Positions 8,926 through 17,814 of a stretch of DNA of 64,000 bases are shown piece by piece; within the stretch, counting starts at the first letter, position 1; each line of letters begins with the position of its first letter. The notes under the pieces are model-generated. The model was not told the origin of the DNA. It saw only the letters and a program-made list of their open reading frames with translations, and made no database searches. Origin of the DNA: an uncultured Mailhella sp. GTDB lineage: Bacteria; Desulfobacterota; Desulfovibrionia; Desulfovibrionales; Desulfovibrionaceae. The position numbers and the translations under genes are program-made. Location: assembly GCF_963931295.1 (NCBI RefSeq), contig NZ_OZ007001.1:1240001-1304000 (forward strand), read 5' to 3'.

Positions 8926-9283
8926 GATAGTCATTCCTCTGAAAAAAAAGTGGTTGACGCAAGTATGGAAAATCCCTCTTTTTCCATGGAACGACCCTGC
9001 AACAGGCGATGATAAGAATTTGTTAATAAATCATGAACAATTCAGGAATAAATCACGACAACTCCTTGCTTTCATTGAAATAAAAAAATTTTTACAGCAT
9101 AATTTCCATGACTGCGGCCAAAGCCTTCTGCGCCGTCTCTTCGTTTCTCCGCCCTCACGCCGACGGCCGGAAGCCGCGTTCAGGCACCGCGACGCCTGCA
9201 AGCGTCTCTCAGGCAGCTCAGACGCCTTTCGTGAAGCGGCCGCCGCTCACGCCCGAACTCTTTTCCGGGCGGCAACGCCGACG
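8926..9283. other. Porin upstream region
   Basis: The part near the porin (8941-9110) is AT-rich and should hold the promoter and a leader of up to about 150 nt. I could not assign a clear -35/-10 pair. The part from 9110 to 9283 is GC-rich with no gene I can support. Confidence 0.45.
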
Positions 9284-9310
9284 AAAAAGGCCGCCCCCGA
9301 AGGAGCGGCC
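9284..9310 (-). terminator. Terminator of the thrS-pheT operon
   Basis: On the minus strand GGCCGCTCC-TTCG-GGGGCGGCC forms a hairpin with a TTCG loop followed by TTTTT, about 25 bp after the pheT stop. Confidence 0.88.
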
Positions 9311-9333
9311 CCAAAGCATCGAAAAAGCTTGCG

Positions 9334-11751
9334 CTAGACGCGCACGCCGAGGCTCTTCACCACGAACGACGCAATCTTTTCGCGTTCCTTGTCCACTTCG
9401 CCGTCCTGAAGCGTACGGTCGGCCTTGCGGAAGGTCAGGCGGCAGGTGATGTGACGATCAGCGCCTTCCTTGGGTTCGTACACGTCCAGAAGCTCCACGC
9501 TCTCCATGAGATTCGTCTTCGCGCCGCGAACGGCGGAGAGCACGGCGTCCACATGCATGGCGCGGGGCGCAATGAACGTGATGTCGCGGCGCACGGCCGG
9601 ATACACCGGCAGCGGCTGGAACACGGTTTTTGCGCCCTGCGAGGCCTCACGCAGGTAATCCATGTCGAGATCGGCGTACCACACGGCCTTGCGGGCCAGA
9701 TAGGCGTCGGCCAGCGCGGGCTTGAGGCGGCCGATCACGCCGACCACCGTGCCGTCGGGCATGGTCATCTGCACGGCGGGGGCAAGGTAGGGATGCGATT
9801 CCTGCATGGCAAACACGGGCACGGGCAGATGCAGGAAGCCGAAAAGCTTTTCCACAATACCCTTCAGATCCACGTAGTCCAGATCCTCGTCCTTGTGGGC
9901 CCAGGCTTCGTCGTAGCGGGAGCCGTAGAGCACCATGGCAAGGTGACGCACTTCCTTCACCGTGGTGTCGCTGGACGGATCCAGGGTGAAGGCTTCCGCC
10001 ACTTCAAAGAGGCGGACGCCCGCCGCGCCCTGCGCGATGTTGTGACGCACGTTCTGGAACAGACCGGGAGCAAGTTCGGTGCGCAGCACGTCCTGCTCGG
10101 CGGTGAGCGGGTTCATGATGTTCACGCGGCCTTCGGCGGGCAGACCGAGGAAGTCGAGATCCTTGTTGCCCACGAAGCTGTAGTTCACGGCTTCGTTGAG
10201 GCCGAGGCCTGCGGCCCAGTTCTTCACGCGCATCATGAAGGCATGACGGCTTTCCGGCGCGCCGAAGGAGGAAAGGGTCTGCGGAATGGAGGGCAGCGTT
10301 TCGCCGAGGTTGTCCACGCCCTTGAAGATGGCCACTTCCTCAATGAGATCGGCTTCGCGGGTGAGGTCGTAGCGCCAGCCGGGAGTCTTCACGCTCCACT
10401 CGTCGCCCGCGCTGCGGTCCACGGTGCAGCCGAGGCTCTCCAGCGTCTGCGCGCAGAAATCGTCGGTAAGTTCCACGCCGAGCAGATCTTCGGCGCGGCT
10501 GCGGCGGAAACGCACCACCGGAGCCTGCCAGGGATTCGGCGTGCATTCGCACACGCCGCGACACACTTCGGCTCCGGAAAGTTCGGCCATGAGCGCGGCC
10601 GCGCGGTCCAGCGCAAACGACATGTTGGTGGGATCCACGCCGCGTTCGTAGCGGTAGGAAGCCTCGCTGGTCAGGCCGAGGCGACGGGCCGTCACGCGGA
10701 TGGAGCTCGGACGGAACACCGCGCATTCCAGGAACACGCTCTCGCTCTCGTCGGTGATTTCGGTTTCCAGGCCGCCCATGACGCCGGCAAGCGCCACCGG
10801 CTTTTCGGCGTCGCAGATGAGGCCGTCGCCGGCCTTGAGCAGACGCTCCTGCCCGTCGAGGGTGGTGAGCTTTTCGCCGTCCACGGCCGGGCGCACGATG
10901 ATGCGGCCGCCCGCCAGCTTGTTGTGGTCAAAGGCGTGCAGGGGCTGGCCCAGTTCCATGAGAATGTAGTTGGTCACGTCCACAAGGTTGGAGATGGCGC
11001 GAACGCCGACGCCGTGCAGGCGATAGCGCATCCAGGCCGGAGAGGGCTTGACCTTCGCGCCCTTGATGATGCGGCCCATGTAGGAGGGGCAGAGACCGCC
11101 GTCCTTCACCTCGACCGGCACGGCATGGCTCATGTCCTCGCCCTTCTCTTCCAGATGGAAGGAAGGCATGGTCACGGGCAGGTGCAGGTACGCGCCCACA
11201 AGACGGGCGAAGCCGTACACGGAAAGGCAGTCGGCACGGTTAGGCGTAATGCTGATGTCGAGCACTTCCTTGTCCAGCTCGTAGGCGTCCACGAACTTTT
11301 CGCCGGGCATGACCTTGCGGCCGGATCTGTTTTCTTCGGGCAGCACGAGAATGCCGGAATGATCGTCGGCAAGACCGAGCTCGCGTTCGGAGCAGATCAT
11401 GCCGAACGAGGGCACGCCGCGCAGCTTGGCCTTCTTCATGACCAGGCCGCCGGGAAGCGTCGAACCCACGGGAGCCACGACCACGAGCTGACCGGCCGCC
11501 ACGTTGGGCGCGCCGCACACGATGTTGAGGGGCTCTTCCACGCCCACGTCCACGGTGCAGACATGCAGGTGATCGGAATCGGGATGCGCTTCGCAGGTGA
11601 GCACGCGGCCGGTCACCACGCCTTCGATTTCCGCGTAGGGATGCACCACTTCTTCCAGTTCGAGGCCGAGCATGGTGAGCATTTCGCCCAGCTCTTCAGC
11701 CGTTCCGGTATACGGAACAAATTCCTTCAGCCAATTGAAACTCAGCAGCAT
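9334..11751 (-). CDS. pheT: Phenylalanyl-tRNA synthetase beta subunit
   Basis: An 805-residue protein of normal family length. The N-terminal editing/tRNA-binding domain (residues about 40-150) contains VCGAPNVAAGQ and the LRGVPSFGMICSERELGL stretch. B3/B4 editing and B5 domains follow (GQPLHAFDHNKL, RRLGLTSEASYRYERGVDP). A synthetase-like core and the C-terminal FDX-ACB anticodon domain end the chain (FTFRKADRTLQDGEV-like end, seen as LTFRKADRTLQDGEVD). The start at 11751 has GAGGAG 9 nt upstream; the longer reading frame lacks one. It works with PheS as an alpha2beta2 enzyme charging tRNA-Phe. It is the last gene of the minus-strand operon. Confidence 0.97.
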   Translation of the reverse strand: MLLSFNWLKEFVPYTGTAEELGEMLTMLGLELEEVVHPYAEIEGVVTGRVLTCEAHPDSDHLHVCTVDVGVEEPLNIVCGAPNVAAGQLVVVAPVGSTLPGGLVMKKAKLRGVPSFGMICSERELGLADDHSGILVLPEENRSGRKVMPGEKFVDAYELDKEVLDISITPNRADCLSVYGFARLVGAYLHLPVTMPSFHLEEKGEDMSHAVPVEVKDGGLCPSYMGRIIKGAKVKPSPAWMRYRLHGVGVRAISNLVDVTNYILMELGQPLHAFDHNKLAGGRIIVRPAVDGEKLTTLDGQERLLKAGDGLICDAEKPVALAGVMGGLETEITDESESVFLECAVFRPSSIRVTARRLGLTSEASYRYERGVDPTNMSFALDRAAALMAELSGAEVCRGVCECTPNPWQAPVVRFRRSRAEDLLGVELTDDFCAQTLESLGCTVDRSAGDEWSVKTPGWRYDLTREADLIEEVAIFKGVDNLGETLPSIPQTLSSFGAPESRHAFMMRVKNWAAGLGLNEAVNYSFVGNKDLDFLGLPAEGRVNIMNPLTAEQDVLRTELAPGLFQNVRHNIAQGAAGVRLFEVAEAFTLDPSSDTTVKEVRHLAMVLYGSRYDEAWAHKDEDLDYVDLKGIVEKLFGFLHLPVPVFAMQESHPYLAPAVQMTMPDGTVVGVIGRLKPALADAYLARKAVWYADLDMDYLREASQGAKTVFQPLPVYPAVRRDITFIAPRAMHVDAVLSAVRGAKTNLMESVELLDVYEPKEGADRHITCRLTFRKADRTLQDGEVDKEREKIASFVVKSLGVRV

Positions 11752-11924
11752 ATGTTTTTTCTCCTCAGAGGATGAAACCATTCTGGTCGTTCCGGATGCA
11801 TCGCCCGCAAAGGCGGCGTTTCCGGCCCTCTTCCGCGGCCTGCGGCAGACAGCGCCCGGAGCATGCGCGGAAGACGGGAGCAGGGAAGGAACAAAAAGTC
11901 CTTCCCGACCGCATATTCCTTCCT

Positions 11925-12965
11925 CTACGCAGGGAACTGATGGAGGAAGCGCACGTCGTTTTCAAAGTTCATGCGCAGATCGGTAAGACCGTACTTCAGC
12001 ATGGCGATGCGTTCCACGCCGAGGCCGAAGGCGAAGCCGGAAACCTCGTCGGGATTGTAGCCGACGGAGGCGAACACCGCCGGATCGACCATGCCGCTGC
12101 CGAGAATTTCAAGCCAGCCGGAGCCCTTGCACACGCGGCAGGGCTGACCGTTCACATGGCCGTGACCGCCGCACTGGGTGCAGGACATATCGACTTCCAC
12201 GCTGGGCTCGGTGAAGGGGAAGAAGCTGGGACGGAAGCGCACGCGGGTCTTTTCGCCGAACACGGCGCGCACGAAGGCCGTGAGCGTGCCGCGAAGATCG
12301 GCCATGGTTACGTGCTTGTCCACGAGCAGGCCCTCTATCTGATGGAACATGGGGGTGTGGGTCACGTCGGAGTCGCGGCGGTACACCTTGCCTGGTCCGA
12401 TGACGGCAAGCGGAGGCTTGCGGTTCATCATGGTGCGCACCTGCACGCAGGAGGTGTGGGTGCGCAGCAGCACCTTGTCGGTGATGTAGAGGGTGTCCTG
12501 CATGTCGCGGGCGGGATGTTCCGGCGGCATGTTGAGGGCTTCAAAGCAGTTGAAGTCGGTCTCCACCTCGGGGCCGCCGGCAATTTCGTAGCCCATGTGC
12601 TGGAACACGGAGCACACTTCCTGCATGGCCAGCGTGATGGGATGCAGGGAGCCGTTCCACAGGGTGCGGCCCGGCAGGCTGGGATCGAATCCGGCGAGGA
12701 AGGCGGCCTCCCGTTCCTGTTCCTGACGGGCGAGGCGGGCTTCAAAGAGTTCCACGAGGCGCTGCTTCACCGCGTTGGCGGCCTGACCGAAGGCCGGGCG
12801 CTGTTCGGGAGAGAGCTCGCGCATGTGCGACATGAGTTCGGCAAGCTGCCCCTTGCGGCCGAGAAAGTCCACGCGGGCCGCTTCCAGTTCCGCTTCAGAC
12901 GAGATGCGGTTCAAGCGTTCATCGAGCTTGCCGACCAGTCCGTTCAATTGTTCAAGGAAATCCAT
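11925..12965 (-). CDS. pheS: Phenylalanyl-tRNA synthetase alpha subunit
   Basis: A 346-residue class II synthetase subunit. An N-terminal coiled coil (residues about 1-85) is followed by [20 protein letters not shown], motif 2 ([20 protein letters not shown]) and motif 3 ([14 protein letters not shown]). A zinc-ribbon-like [20 protein letters not shown] insert lies near residue 265-285. The start MDFLEQL is chosen by family length. No good Shine-Dalgarno is present, and the start lies inside an upstream out-of-frame leader reading frame, so translation may be coupled. A terminator-like hairpin stands between this gene and rplT. Confidence 0.96.
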   Translation of the reverse strand: MDFLEQLNGLVGKLDERLNRISSEAELEAARVDFLGRKGQLAELMSHMRELSPEQRPAFGQAANAVKQRLVELFEARLARQEQEREAAFLAGFDPSLPGRTLWNGSLHPITLAMQEVCSVFQHMGYEIAGGPEVETDFNCFEALNMPPEHPARDMQDTLYITDKVLLRTHTSCVQVRTMMNRKPPLAVIGPGKVYRRDSDVTHTPMFHQIEGLLVDKHVTMADLRGTLTAFVRAVFGEKTRVRFRPSFFPFTEPSVEVDMSCTQCGGHGHVNGQPCRVCKGSGWLEILGSGMVDPAVFASVGYNPDEVSGFAFGLGVERIAMLKYGLTDLRMNFENDVRFLHQFPA

Positions 12966-13081
12966 GGCAAGGCCTTGTGGCAGGCTGCGCTCTGGGCGCG
13001 CCTGAAGGAAAGATATGAAAAAGGGGTGCAGAGCCAAGGCCCTGCACCCCCTGCGGGGAAAAACTCCCCAAAAAGCTTCAT
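12944..13081 (-). CDS. Candidate Phe-rich leader peptide of pheST
   Basis: A 45-codon reading frame starts with GAGG 7 nt before its ATG and begins [12 protein letters not shown], with Phe at positions 4, 7 and 8. The terminator-like hairpin overlaps its codons 10-21. It ends 22 bp inside pheS in another frame. Phe-rich leader peptides before a terminator are the known control of pheST in enterobacteria (pheM). Here the peptide is a prediction and may be chance. Confidence 0.35.
   Translation of the reverse strand: MKLFGEFFPAGGAGPWLCTPFSYLSFRRAQSAACHKALPWISLNN
13018..13050 (-). terminator. Attenuator-like terminator before pheS
   Basis: On the minus strand GGGGTGCAGGGCC and its partner CTCTGCACCCC pair as an 11-bp stem, followed by TTTTT. 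A smaller GGGGA-TCCCC hairpin lies just upstream over the Phe codons of the leader frame. It lies between rplT and pheS inside the operon, so partial or regulated termination is expected. Confidence 0.7.
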
Positions 13082-13128
13082 CTGGTGCCTCGGGCCGCAA
13101 GGGCCGCGGGCTGTTCCGAAATGGGAAC

Positions 13129-13482
13129 TTACGCCAGCTTGGACTTGGCCAGTTCGACGATGGCGGCGAAGTCGGCCTTTTCGCGCACGGCGAGGTCGGC
13201 CAGCATCTTGCGGTTGATTTCCACGCCGGCGAGCTTCAGGCCGTTGACCAGGCGGGAATAGGACAGGCCGTTGATGCGGGCGCCGGCGTTGATGCGCTGG
13301 ATCCACAGGCGGCGGAAGGCGCGCTTGCGGAGCTTGCGGCCTTCAAAGGCATAGTTCAGAGAACGTTCGACGGCTTCGCGGGCGATGCGATACAGACGGC
13401 TGCGGCCGCCGCGGAAGCCCTTGGCCATATCCAGATATTTCTTGTGCCGACGATGGGCAGCAAGACCTCTCTTTACACGCAT
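13129..13482 (-). CDS. rplT: 50S ribosomal protein L20
   Basis: A 117-residue, strongly basic protein with the L20 start [17 protein letters not shown], the [14 protein letters not shown] motif and the C-terminal region beginning [12 protein letters not shown]. Length matches the family. It follows rpmI in the conserved infC-rpmI-rplT order and binds 23S rRNA during early 50S assembly. In E. coli L20 represses rpmI-rplT translation by binding the leader; a comparable hairpin is seen before rpmI here. Confidence 0.98.
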   Translation of the reverse strand: MRVKRGLAAHRRHKKYLDMAKGFRGGRSRLYRIAREAVERSLNYAFEGRKLRKRAFRRLWIQRINAGARINGLSYSRLVNGLKLAGVEINRKMLADLAVREKADFAAIVELAKSKLA

Positions 13483-13589
13483 GGAAAATCCTCCACATTC
13501 AGTCCCGCGAGGCGGAGATCAGGCCAGCGGGAGTTGAGCCGCAAGAGGCGGCGAAATTTGAAAATCTACGCGACCTGCACGGGCAGGAC

Positions 13590-13787
13590 TTAGGCGTAGG
13601 GCATGAGGCGCTTGACGGCCTTCAGGTTCGCGCTGTCCACGAGAGCACCCTTGCCCAGACGGGCACGACGCTTGGCATCCTTCTTGGTGAGGATGTGGCG
13701 CAGGTTCTGACGACGACGGCGGAACTTGCCGCTGCCGGTGGTGCTGAAACGCTTGGCGGCGGAACGGCTGGTCTTGATCTTGGGCAT
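13590..13787 (-). CDS. rpmI: 50S ribosomal protein L35
   Basis: A 65-residue basic protein starting MPKIKTSRSAAKRF and containing RRRRQNLRHILTKKDAKRRARL, as in L35. The start at 13787 is chosen because AAGGAG lies 6 nt upstream; two residues earlier there is another possible start without a site. It lies 107 bp upstream of rplT in the same direction. Confidence 0.97.
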   Translation of the reverse strand: MPKIKTSRSAAKRFSTTGSGKFRRRRQNLRHILTKKDAKRRARLGKGALVDSANLKAVKRLMPYA

Positions 13788-13800
13788 AACCAACTCCTTA

Positions 13801-13822
13801 GTATTCGCGACGCGCCGAATAC
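13801..13822 (-). promoter_or_regulatory. Leader hairpin directly before the rpmI ribosome site
   Basis: GTATTCG and CGAATAC form a 7-bp stem around an 8-nt loop immediately upstream of the AAGGAG of rpmI. It could take part in autoregulation by L20, as known for rpmI-rplT in other bacteria; this is inference. Confidence 0.4.
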
Positions 13823-13854
13823 AACGCGCGCGATTTGGGCATCAGAAAGAACCG

Positions 13855-13883
13855 ACTATGCAACATTTTCGCATAATCCGCAA
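13855..13883 (-). promoter_or_regulatory. Candidate internal promoter for rpmI-rplT
   Basis: On the minus strand TTGCGG, 17 bp, CATAGT lies in the 245-bp gap between infC and rpmI. The match to consensus is moderate. Confidence 0.4.
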
Positions 13884-14032
13884 GTAAAAAATGGGGCCCG
13901 AAGCGCGAACGACAACGCTCCGCGCGCTCTGCCGGTTCCTTCCGGGAACGGAAGCATCTTCCGTTCATCGCGGTTTCCCGCGAAAATTCCTCCGGCGCGA
14001 CGGAACCAAACGTCCGCCGCGCCGGGTATGAA

Positions 14033-14569
14033 CTACTTCTTGGGAAGAGGAATGAGCAGCATCTGAAGGGTGCGGCCTTCGGCGCTGGGAGCCTGTTCGA
14101 CCTTGCCCACATCGGCGGTGTCGGCGATGATCTTGGTCAGAATGGATTCGCCGCGGTCCTTGTGCACGATTTCGCGTCCGCGGAAGAACACGGTCACCTT
14201 GCAGCGATCCCCGTCTCCGAGGAAGCGGCGAATGTGGCGCAGCTTGGTTTCGTAGTCATGATCGTCGGTCTTGGGACGAACCTTGATTTCCTTGATCTGC
14301 ACTACGGTCTGGTTGCGTTTGGCTTCCTTCTTCTTCTGCTGCTGTTCGTACTTGAACTTGCCGAAGTCCATGATGCGGCACACGGGCGGTTCCGCGTTGG
14401 CGGCCACTTCCACGAGGTCGTAGCCGGCCTCATGGGCCATGGCGATAGCATCGGAACAGGGAAGAATGCCGACCTGTTCACCTTCCGGACCAATCACCCG
14501 TACTTCACGGGCACGAATCTGCTCGTTGCGGCGCACGCCGTCCTGAGGCACGTCGCGGCGAGGTCTCAT
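14033..14569 (-). CDS. infC: Translation initiation factor IF-3
   Basis: A 178-residue protein with the IF-3 N-domain (RRNEQIRAREVRVIGPEGEQ), a basic linker (KFKYEQQQKKKEAKRNQ) and the C-domain (IKVRPKTDDHDYETKLRHI...VTVFFRGREIVHKDRGE). The start is an ordinary ATG, unlike the rare AUU start used for autoregulation in E. coli. The ATG is 1 nt downstream of the thrS stop and has no clear Shine-Dalgarno of its own, so translation is probably coupled to thrS. IF-3 binds the 30S subunit and proofreads start-codon choice. Confidence 0.97.
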   Translation of the reverse strand: MRPRRDVPQDGVRRNEQIRAREVRVIGPEGEQVGILPCSDAIAMAHEAGYDLVEVAANAEPPVCRIMDFGKFKYEQQQKKKEAKRNQTVVQIKEIKVRPKTDDHDYETKLRHIRRFLGDGDRCKVTVFFRGREIVHKDRGESILTKIIADTADVGKVEQAPSAEGRTLQMLLIPLPKK

Positions 14570-14570
14570 G

Positions 14571-16517
14571 TTAGGCGAAGCTATAGCTCATACCTCCACG
14601 TTTGAACGGTTCCTCACTGTCCGCCTTGATCATGGCGATCACGTCCTCCACGGAGCGGAAGCCGATGTTCTCGCCGGAACGCAGGCGGACGCTGAAGCCT
14701 CTGTCGGCCACTTCCTTGTCGCCCACCACGAGGACGTAGGGAATCTTGGCCATCTGGGCTTCGCGAATCTTGAAGCCCAGCTTTTCGTTGCGCAGGTCGG
14801 TTTCCACGCGGATACCGGCCGCAACGAGGCTGGCCTTCATTTCCTTGACATAATCCATCTGGGCGTCGGTCACGTTGACGATGCGGGCCTGCACGGGAGC
14901 AAGCCAGGCAGGGAAGGCGCCGGCGTAATGTTCGGTGAGAACGCCGATGAAGCGTTCCAGCGAACCCAGAATGGCGCGGTGCACCATGACGGGACGATGA
15001 CGTTCGCCGTCCTGTCCGACGTACACGAGATCGAAGCGCTCAGGCAGGGTGAAGTCCACCTGAATGGTGGAAAGCTGCCATTCGCGGCCGATGGCGTCGG
15101 TGACCTTGATATCTATCTTGGGGCCGTAGAACGCGCCGTCGCCTTCGTTGATCTGGTAGGGCTTGCCTTCCTTCTCCACGGCCTTGATGAGCGCGTTCGT
15201 GGCGTTTTCCCAGTCCGCGTCGGAGCCGATGCTGTCCTCGGGACGGGTGGAAATGAAGATGCGGTACTTGAAGCCGAAGAGATCCATCAGGTCGGCGGAA
15301 AGATGCATGACGTTGATGATTTCGTCTTCCAGCTGATCGGTGGTGCAGATGATGTGGGCGTCGTCCTGGGTGAACTGGCGCACGCGCAGCAGACCGTGCA
15401 GCGTGCCGGACTTTTCATGACGATGCACCACGCCGAGCTCGAACATGCGCACGGGCAGATCGCGATAGCTGTGCAGGGTTTCGCCGTACATGAGCATGTG
15501 GCCCACGCAGTTCATGGGCTTCACGCCGTGGACGTCGCCTTCGATTTCCGTGAAGTACATGTTTTCACGGTAGTGATCGTAGTGACCGGAACGCTCCCAC
15601 AGTTCGCGGCGCAGAATCTGCGGGCCGCGCACGAGCTCGTAGCCGCGCTTGAGATGTTCGCGCACGAGGAAGTCTTCGAGAATGGTGCGGAGCATCATGC
15701 CCTTGGGCAGCCAGAAGGACATGCCCGGGGCCACGTCTTCATGGAAGGAGAACAGGCCGAGTTCCTTGCCGAGGCGGCGATGATCGCGTCTCTTGGCTTC
15801 CTCAAGGGCGTTCAGATATTCCTTGAGGGCCTTTTCATCCGCAAAGGCCGTGCCGTAAATGCGGGAAAGCATGGGATTCTTTTCGTCGCCGCGCCAGTAG
15901 GCGCCGGCCACGGAAAGCAGCTTGAAGGCCTTGACCGCGCCCGTGCCGGGAATGTGCGGTCCGCGGCAGAGATCAAGGAAGTCTCCGCAGCGGTACAGGG
16001 ACACGGTGTCGGCATCGATGCCCTTGATGATCTCCACCTTGTAGTTCTCGCCCTTGTCGCGGAACAGGGCAACGGCGTCGTCCTTCTTCATCACGGAGCG
16101 CTCGAAGGGAACGTTCTCGGCGATGATGGCGCGCATTTCCTTTTCAATGGCTTCAAGGTCGTCGTGGGAGAAGGGACGCGGAGTGTCGAAGTCGTAATAA
16201 AAGCCGGAGTCGATGGACGGGCCGATGGTGACCTTCACGTCGGGGAACAGTCTCTTCACGGCGGCGGCCATGACGTGGGAAGTGGAATGACGCAGCAGCT
16301 GAAGCCCTTCGGGGTCCTCAGCCGTCACGGGGGCGGCTTCCAGCGCATCGGCGGGCATTGCAGCAGAAAGATCGAGCAGCGTTTCCTTGTCTGCGGTCTT
16401 CACGCGGCAGGCAAGAGCGGCCTTGAACCGTTTGCCGGAAAGAGCCTGCTTCAGCACCTCGGCGCAGGATGCGCCGTCGGCGGCCTCAACCAACTTTCCT
16501 TCTACGGATATCTGCAT
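14571..16517 (-). CDS. thrS: Threonyl-tRNA synthetase
   Basis: A 648-residue class II synthetase of normal length. An N-terminal TGS domain ([15 protein letters not shown]) and the SAD editing domain ([20 protein letters not shown]) come first. The catalytic core with [12 protein letters not shown] (zinc Cys) and [20 protein letters not shown] (motif 2) follows, then the C-terminal anticodon domain ([20 protein letters not shown]). The start at 16517 has GGAG 6 nt upstream; a TTG 12 bp earlier is not supported. It charges tRNA-Thr and leads the infC-rpmI-rplT-pheST operon. Confidence 0.98.
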   Translation of the reverse strand: MQISVEGKLVEAADGASCAEVLKQALSGKRFKAALACRVKTADKETLLDLSAAMPADALEAAPVTAEDPEGLQLLRHSTSHVMAAAVKRLFPDVKVTIGPSIDSGFYYDFDTPRPFSHDDLEAIEKEMRAIIAENVPFERSVMKKDDAVALFRDKGENYKVEIIKGIDADTVSLYRCGDFLDLCRGPHIPGTGAVKAFKLLSVAGAYWRGDEKNPMLSRIYGTAFADEKALKEYLNALEEAKRRDHRRLGKELGLFSFHEDVAPGMSFWLPKGMMLRTILEDFLVREHLKRGYELVRGPQILRRELWERSGHYDHYRENMYFTEIEGDVHGVKPMNCVGHMLMYGETLHSYRDLPVRMFELGVVHRHEKSGTLHGLLRVRQFTQDDAHIICTTDQLEDEIINVMHLSADLMDLFGFKYRIFISTRPEDSIGSDADWENATNALIKAVEKEGKPYQINEGDGAFYGPKIDIKVTDAIGREWQLSTIQVDFTLPERFDLVYVGQDGERHRPVMVHRAILGSLERFIGVLTEHYAGAFPAWLAPVQARIVNVTDAQMDYVKEMKASLVAAGIRVETDLRNEKLGFKIREAQMAKIPYVLVVGDKEVADRGFSVRLRSGENIGFRSVEDVIAMIKADSEEPFKRGGMSYSFA

Positions 16518-16547
16518 GGGAAACTCCAAAAATCACAGTTGATAAAA

Positions 16548-16580
16548 CAAAAAAGAAAAGGGAGGCGCTGCCTCCCTTTC
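16548..16580 (-). terminator. Terminator between tRNA-Val and thrS
   Basis: On the minus strand GGGAGGC-AGC-GCCTCCC is followed by TTTTCTTTTTT. It closes the tRNA-Val transcript and lies 30 bp before thrS, so thrS is either expressed by read-through or attenuated here. Confidence 0.8.
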
Positions 16581-16593
16581 CGATGATTTTTTG

Positions 16594-16669
16594 TGGTAGG
16601 CACGAGCAGACTTGAACTGCTGACCCCTTCCGTGTCAAGGAAGTGCTCTGCCACCTGAGCTACGCGCCT
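16594..16669 (-). tRNA. tRNA-Val (anticodon GAC)
   Basis: A 76-nt cloverleaf with encoded CCA. The acceptor arms are AGGCGCG and CGTGCCT. The anticodon stem-loop is CTTCC-TTGACAC-GGAAG, giving anticodon GAC, and the T-loop is GTTCAAGTC. All four stems pair. Confidence 0.96.
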
Positions 16670-16691
16670 TTATTGTTCGGTGAGGACGATT

Positions 16692-16718
16692 CTTATAGAC
16701 CTTTCCCCGGTTCGTCAA
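16692..16718 (-). promoter_or_regulatory. Candidate promoter of tRNA-Val
   Basis: On the minus strand TTGACG and TATAAG lie 15 bp apart, about 22 bp upstream of the tRNA. The spacing is slightly short but both boxes are good. Confidence 0.5.
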
Positions 16719-17006
16719 GCATTTTCTACAAGAATTTTTCACTTTCTTCCCCGCAGCAGGCCTCCGCAGACCCTGCTTCGGGCAGGCCCGCGTCTTTCCG
16801 CGCTCCGAAAACTGCGCGCAATGCTTCCGCTTTTTCCCGGGCCGCCGCCCGCCCTCCCGACAGGCGAAAACGCGCGTCCTCCAGGCGTTTTGCCGCCTTC
16901 TCTCTTGAAGCCCCGTATTGCGCGAAGGACATTCCTGTGCTAGGCTCAGGACTCATTAATTGCCAAAAGGGTAAAAAGTTCTTATTGTCGGCATAGGGAG
17001 GATGCC

Positions 17007-17761
17007 ATGAAGGAACTTTTTTATCTTTCTCATGAACAGATTGCTCGTATCAAACGCAACTTTCCTCGTTCCCATGGCATTCCGAGAGTCGATGACAGGC
17101 GTGTCGTCAGCGGCATTATCTATGTCATCAAGCACGGCCTGCAATGGAGAGATGCCCCGCGCGAGTATGGACCATACAAAACTCTCTACAATCGTTTTAT
17201 CCGCTGGAGCCGATTGGGTGTCTTTAACAGGATTTTTGCGGAGCTTGTTGAACAAAACGGCTCCACAACACGCTTGATGATTGATACCACACATCTCAAG
17301 GCACACAGGACAGCAGCAAGTTTGCTGAAAAAAGGGGCCTTTCCCGATGTATCGGACGCACAAAAGGCGGCCTGAATTCAAAACTCCACGCTGTCTGCAA
17401 TGCCTTCGGTCAACCGTTGGCCTTCCATCTGTCCGGCGGTCAGGTGAGCGACTACAAAGGCGCTGCTGTCCTGCTTGATACTCTGCCGCAGGCCAGGGAG
17501 CTTCTGGCGGATAGAGGCTATGATGCCGACTGGTTTCGTCATGCCTTGTCCCGTAAAGGAATCACGCCGTGTATTCCTGGCAGACACAGCCGAAAAACTC
17601 CGGTGGTCTATGACAAGGAGGTTTATAAGCAGCGGCACAAGATAGAAATCATGTTCGGCCGACTCAAGGATTGGCGCAGAATAGCCATGCGTTATGACCG
17701 TTGTGCACACACGTTCTTTTCGGCCATTTGTCTCGCTGCCATTGTCATCTTTTATATTTAA
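17007..17761 (+). CDS. IS5-family DDE transposase, made by -1 frameshift
   Basis: The first frame (17007-17375) encodes MKELFYLSHEQIARI and the first catalytic Asp in LMIDTTHLKAHRTA. The second frame is open through GRTKGGLNSKLHAV, and carries the second Asp in LLADRGYDAD and the Glu in KIEIMFGRLKDW. The frames join at AAAAAAG (17328-17334): slipping back one base after the second Lys codon gives about 251 residues, the usual size for the group. This is a known strategy in the IS427 group, so the gene is probably functional, not broken. Using the upstream frame alone gives a 122-residue truncated protein. Confidence 0.88.
17728..17757 (+). promoter_or_regulatory. Possible outward promoter at the IS right end
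   Basis: TTGTCT, 18 bp, TTATAT lies inside the right end of the IS and points to the symporter gene. It could drive that gene after the insertion. Spacing and match are only moderate. Confidence 0.35.
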
Positions 17762-17814
17762 TGAGTCCTGAACCTAACAGCGCAAAAACGTACTTTTAAT
17801 GATGGAGGATCAAC

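Larger units (their letters stand above)
16943..17774 (+). mobile_element. IS5-family insertion sequence (IS427-like group)
   Basis: An 832-bp element with terminal inverted repeats GGCTCAGGACTCATTAA (left) and TTAATGAGTCCTGAACC (right, complement with one mismatch). It is flanked by TA on both sides (16941-16942 and 17775-17776), the likely target duplication. It carries one transposase split over two frames with an A6 slip site. It is complete at both ends and looks recent. It inserted 38 bp upstream of the symporter start codon. Confidence 0.92.

Noticed and set aside
9451..11775. A 774-codon plus-strand frame opposite pheT, and similar ones opposite pheS and thrS
   Set aside because: They mirror the real genes and have no recognisable protein features.
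17007..17375. The IS transposase as a truncated pseudogene
   Set aside because: The A6G slip site, the intact catalytic residues in the second frame and intact terminal repeats fit programmed frameshifting known for this IS group.
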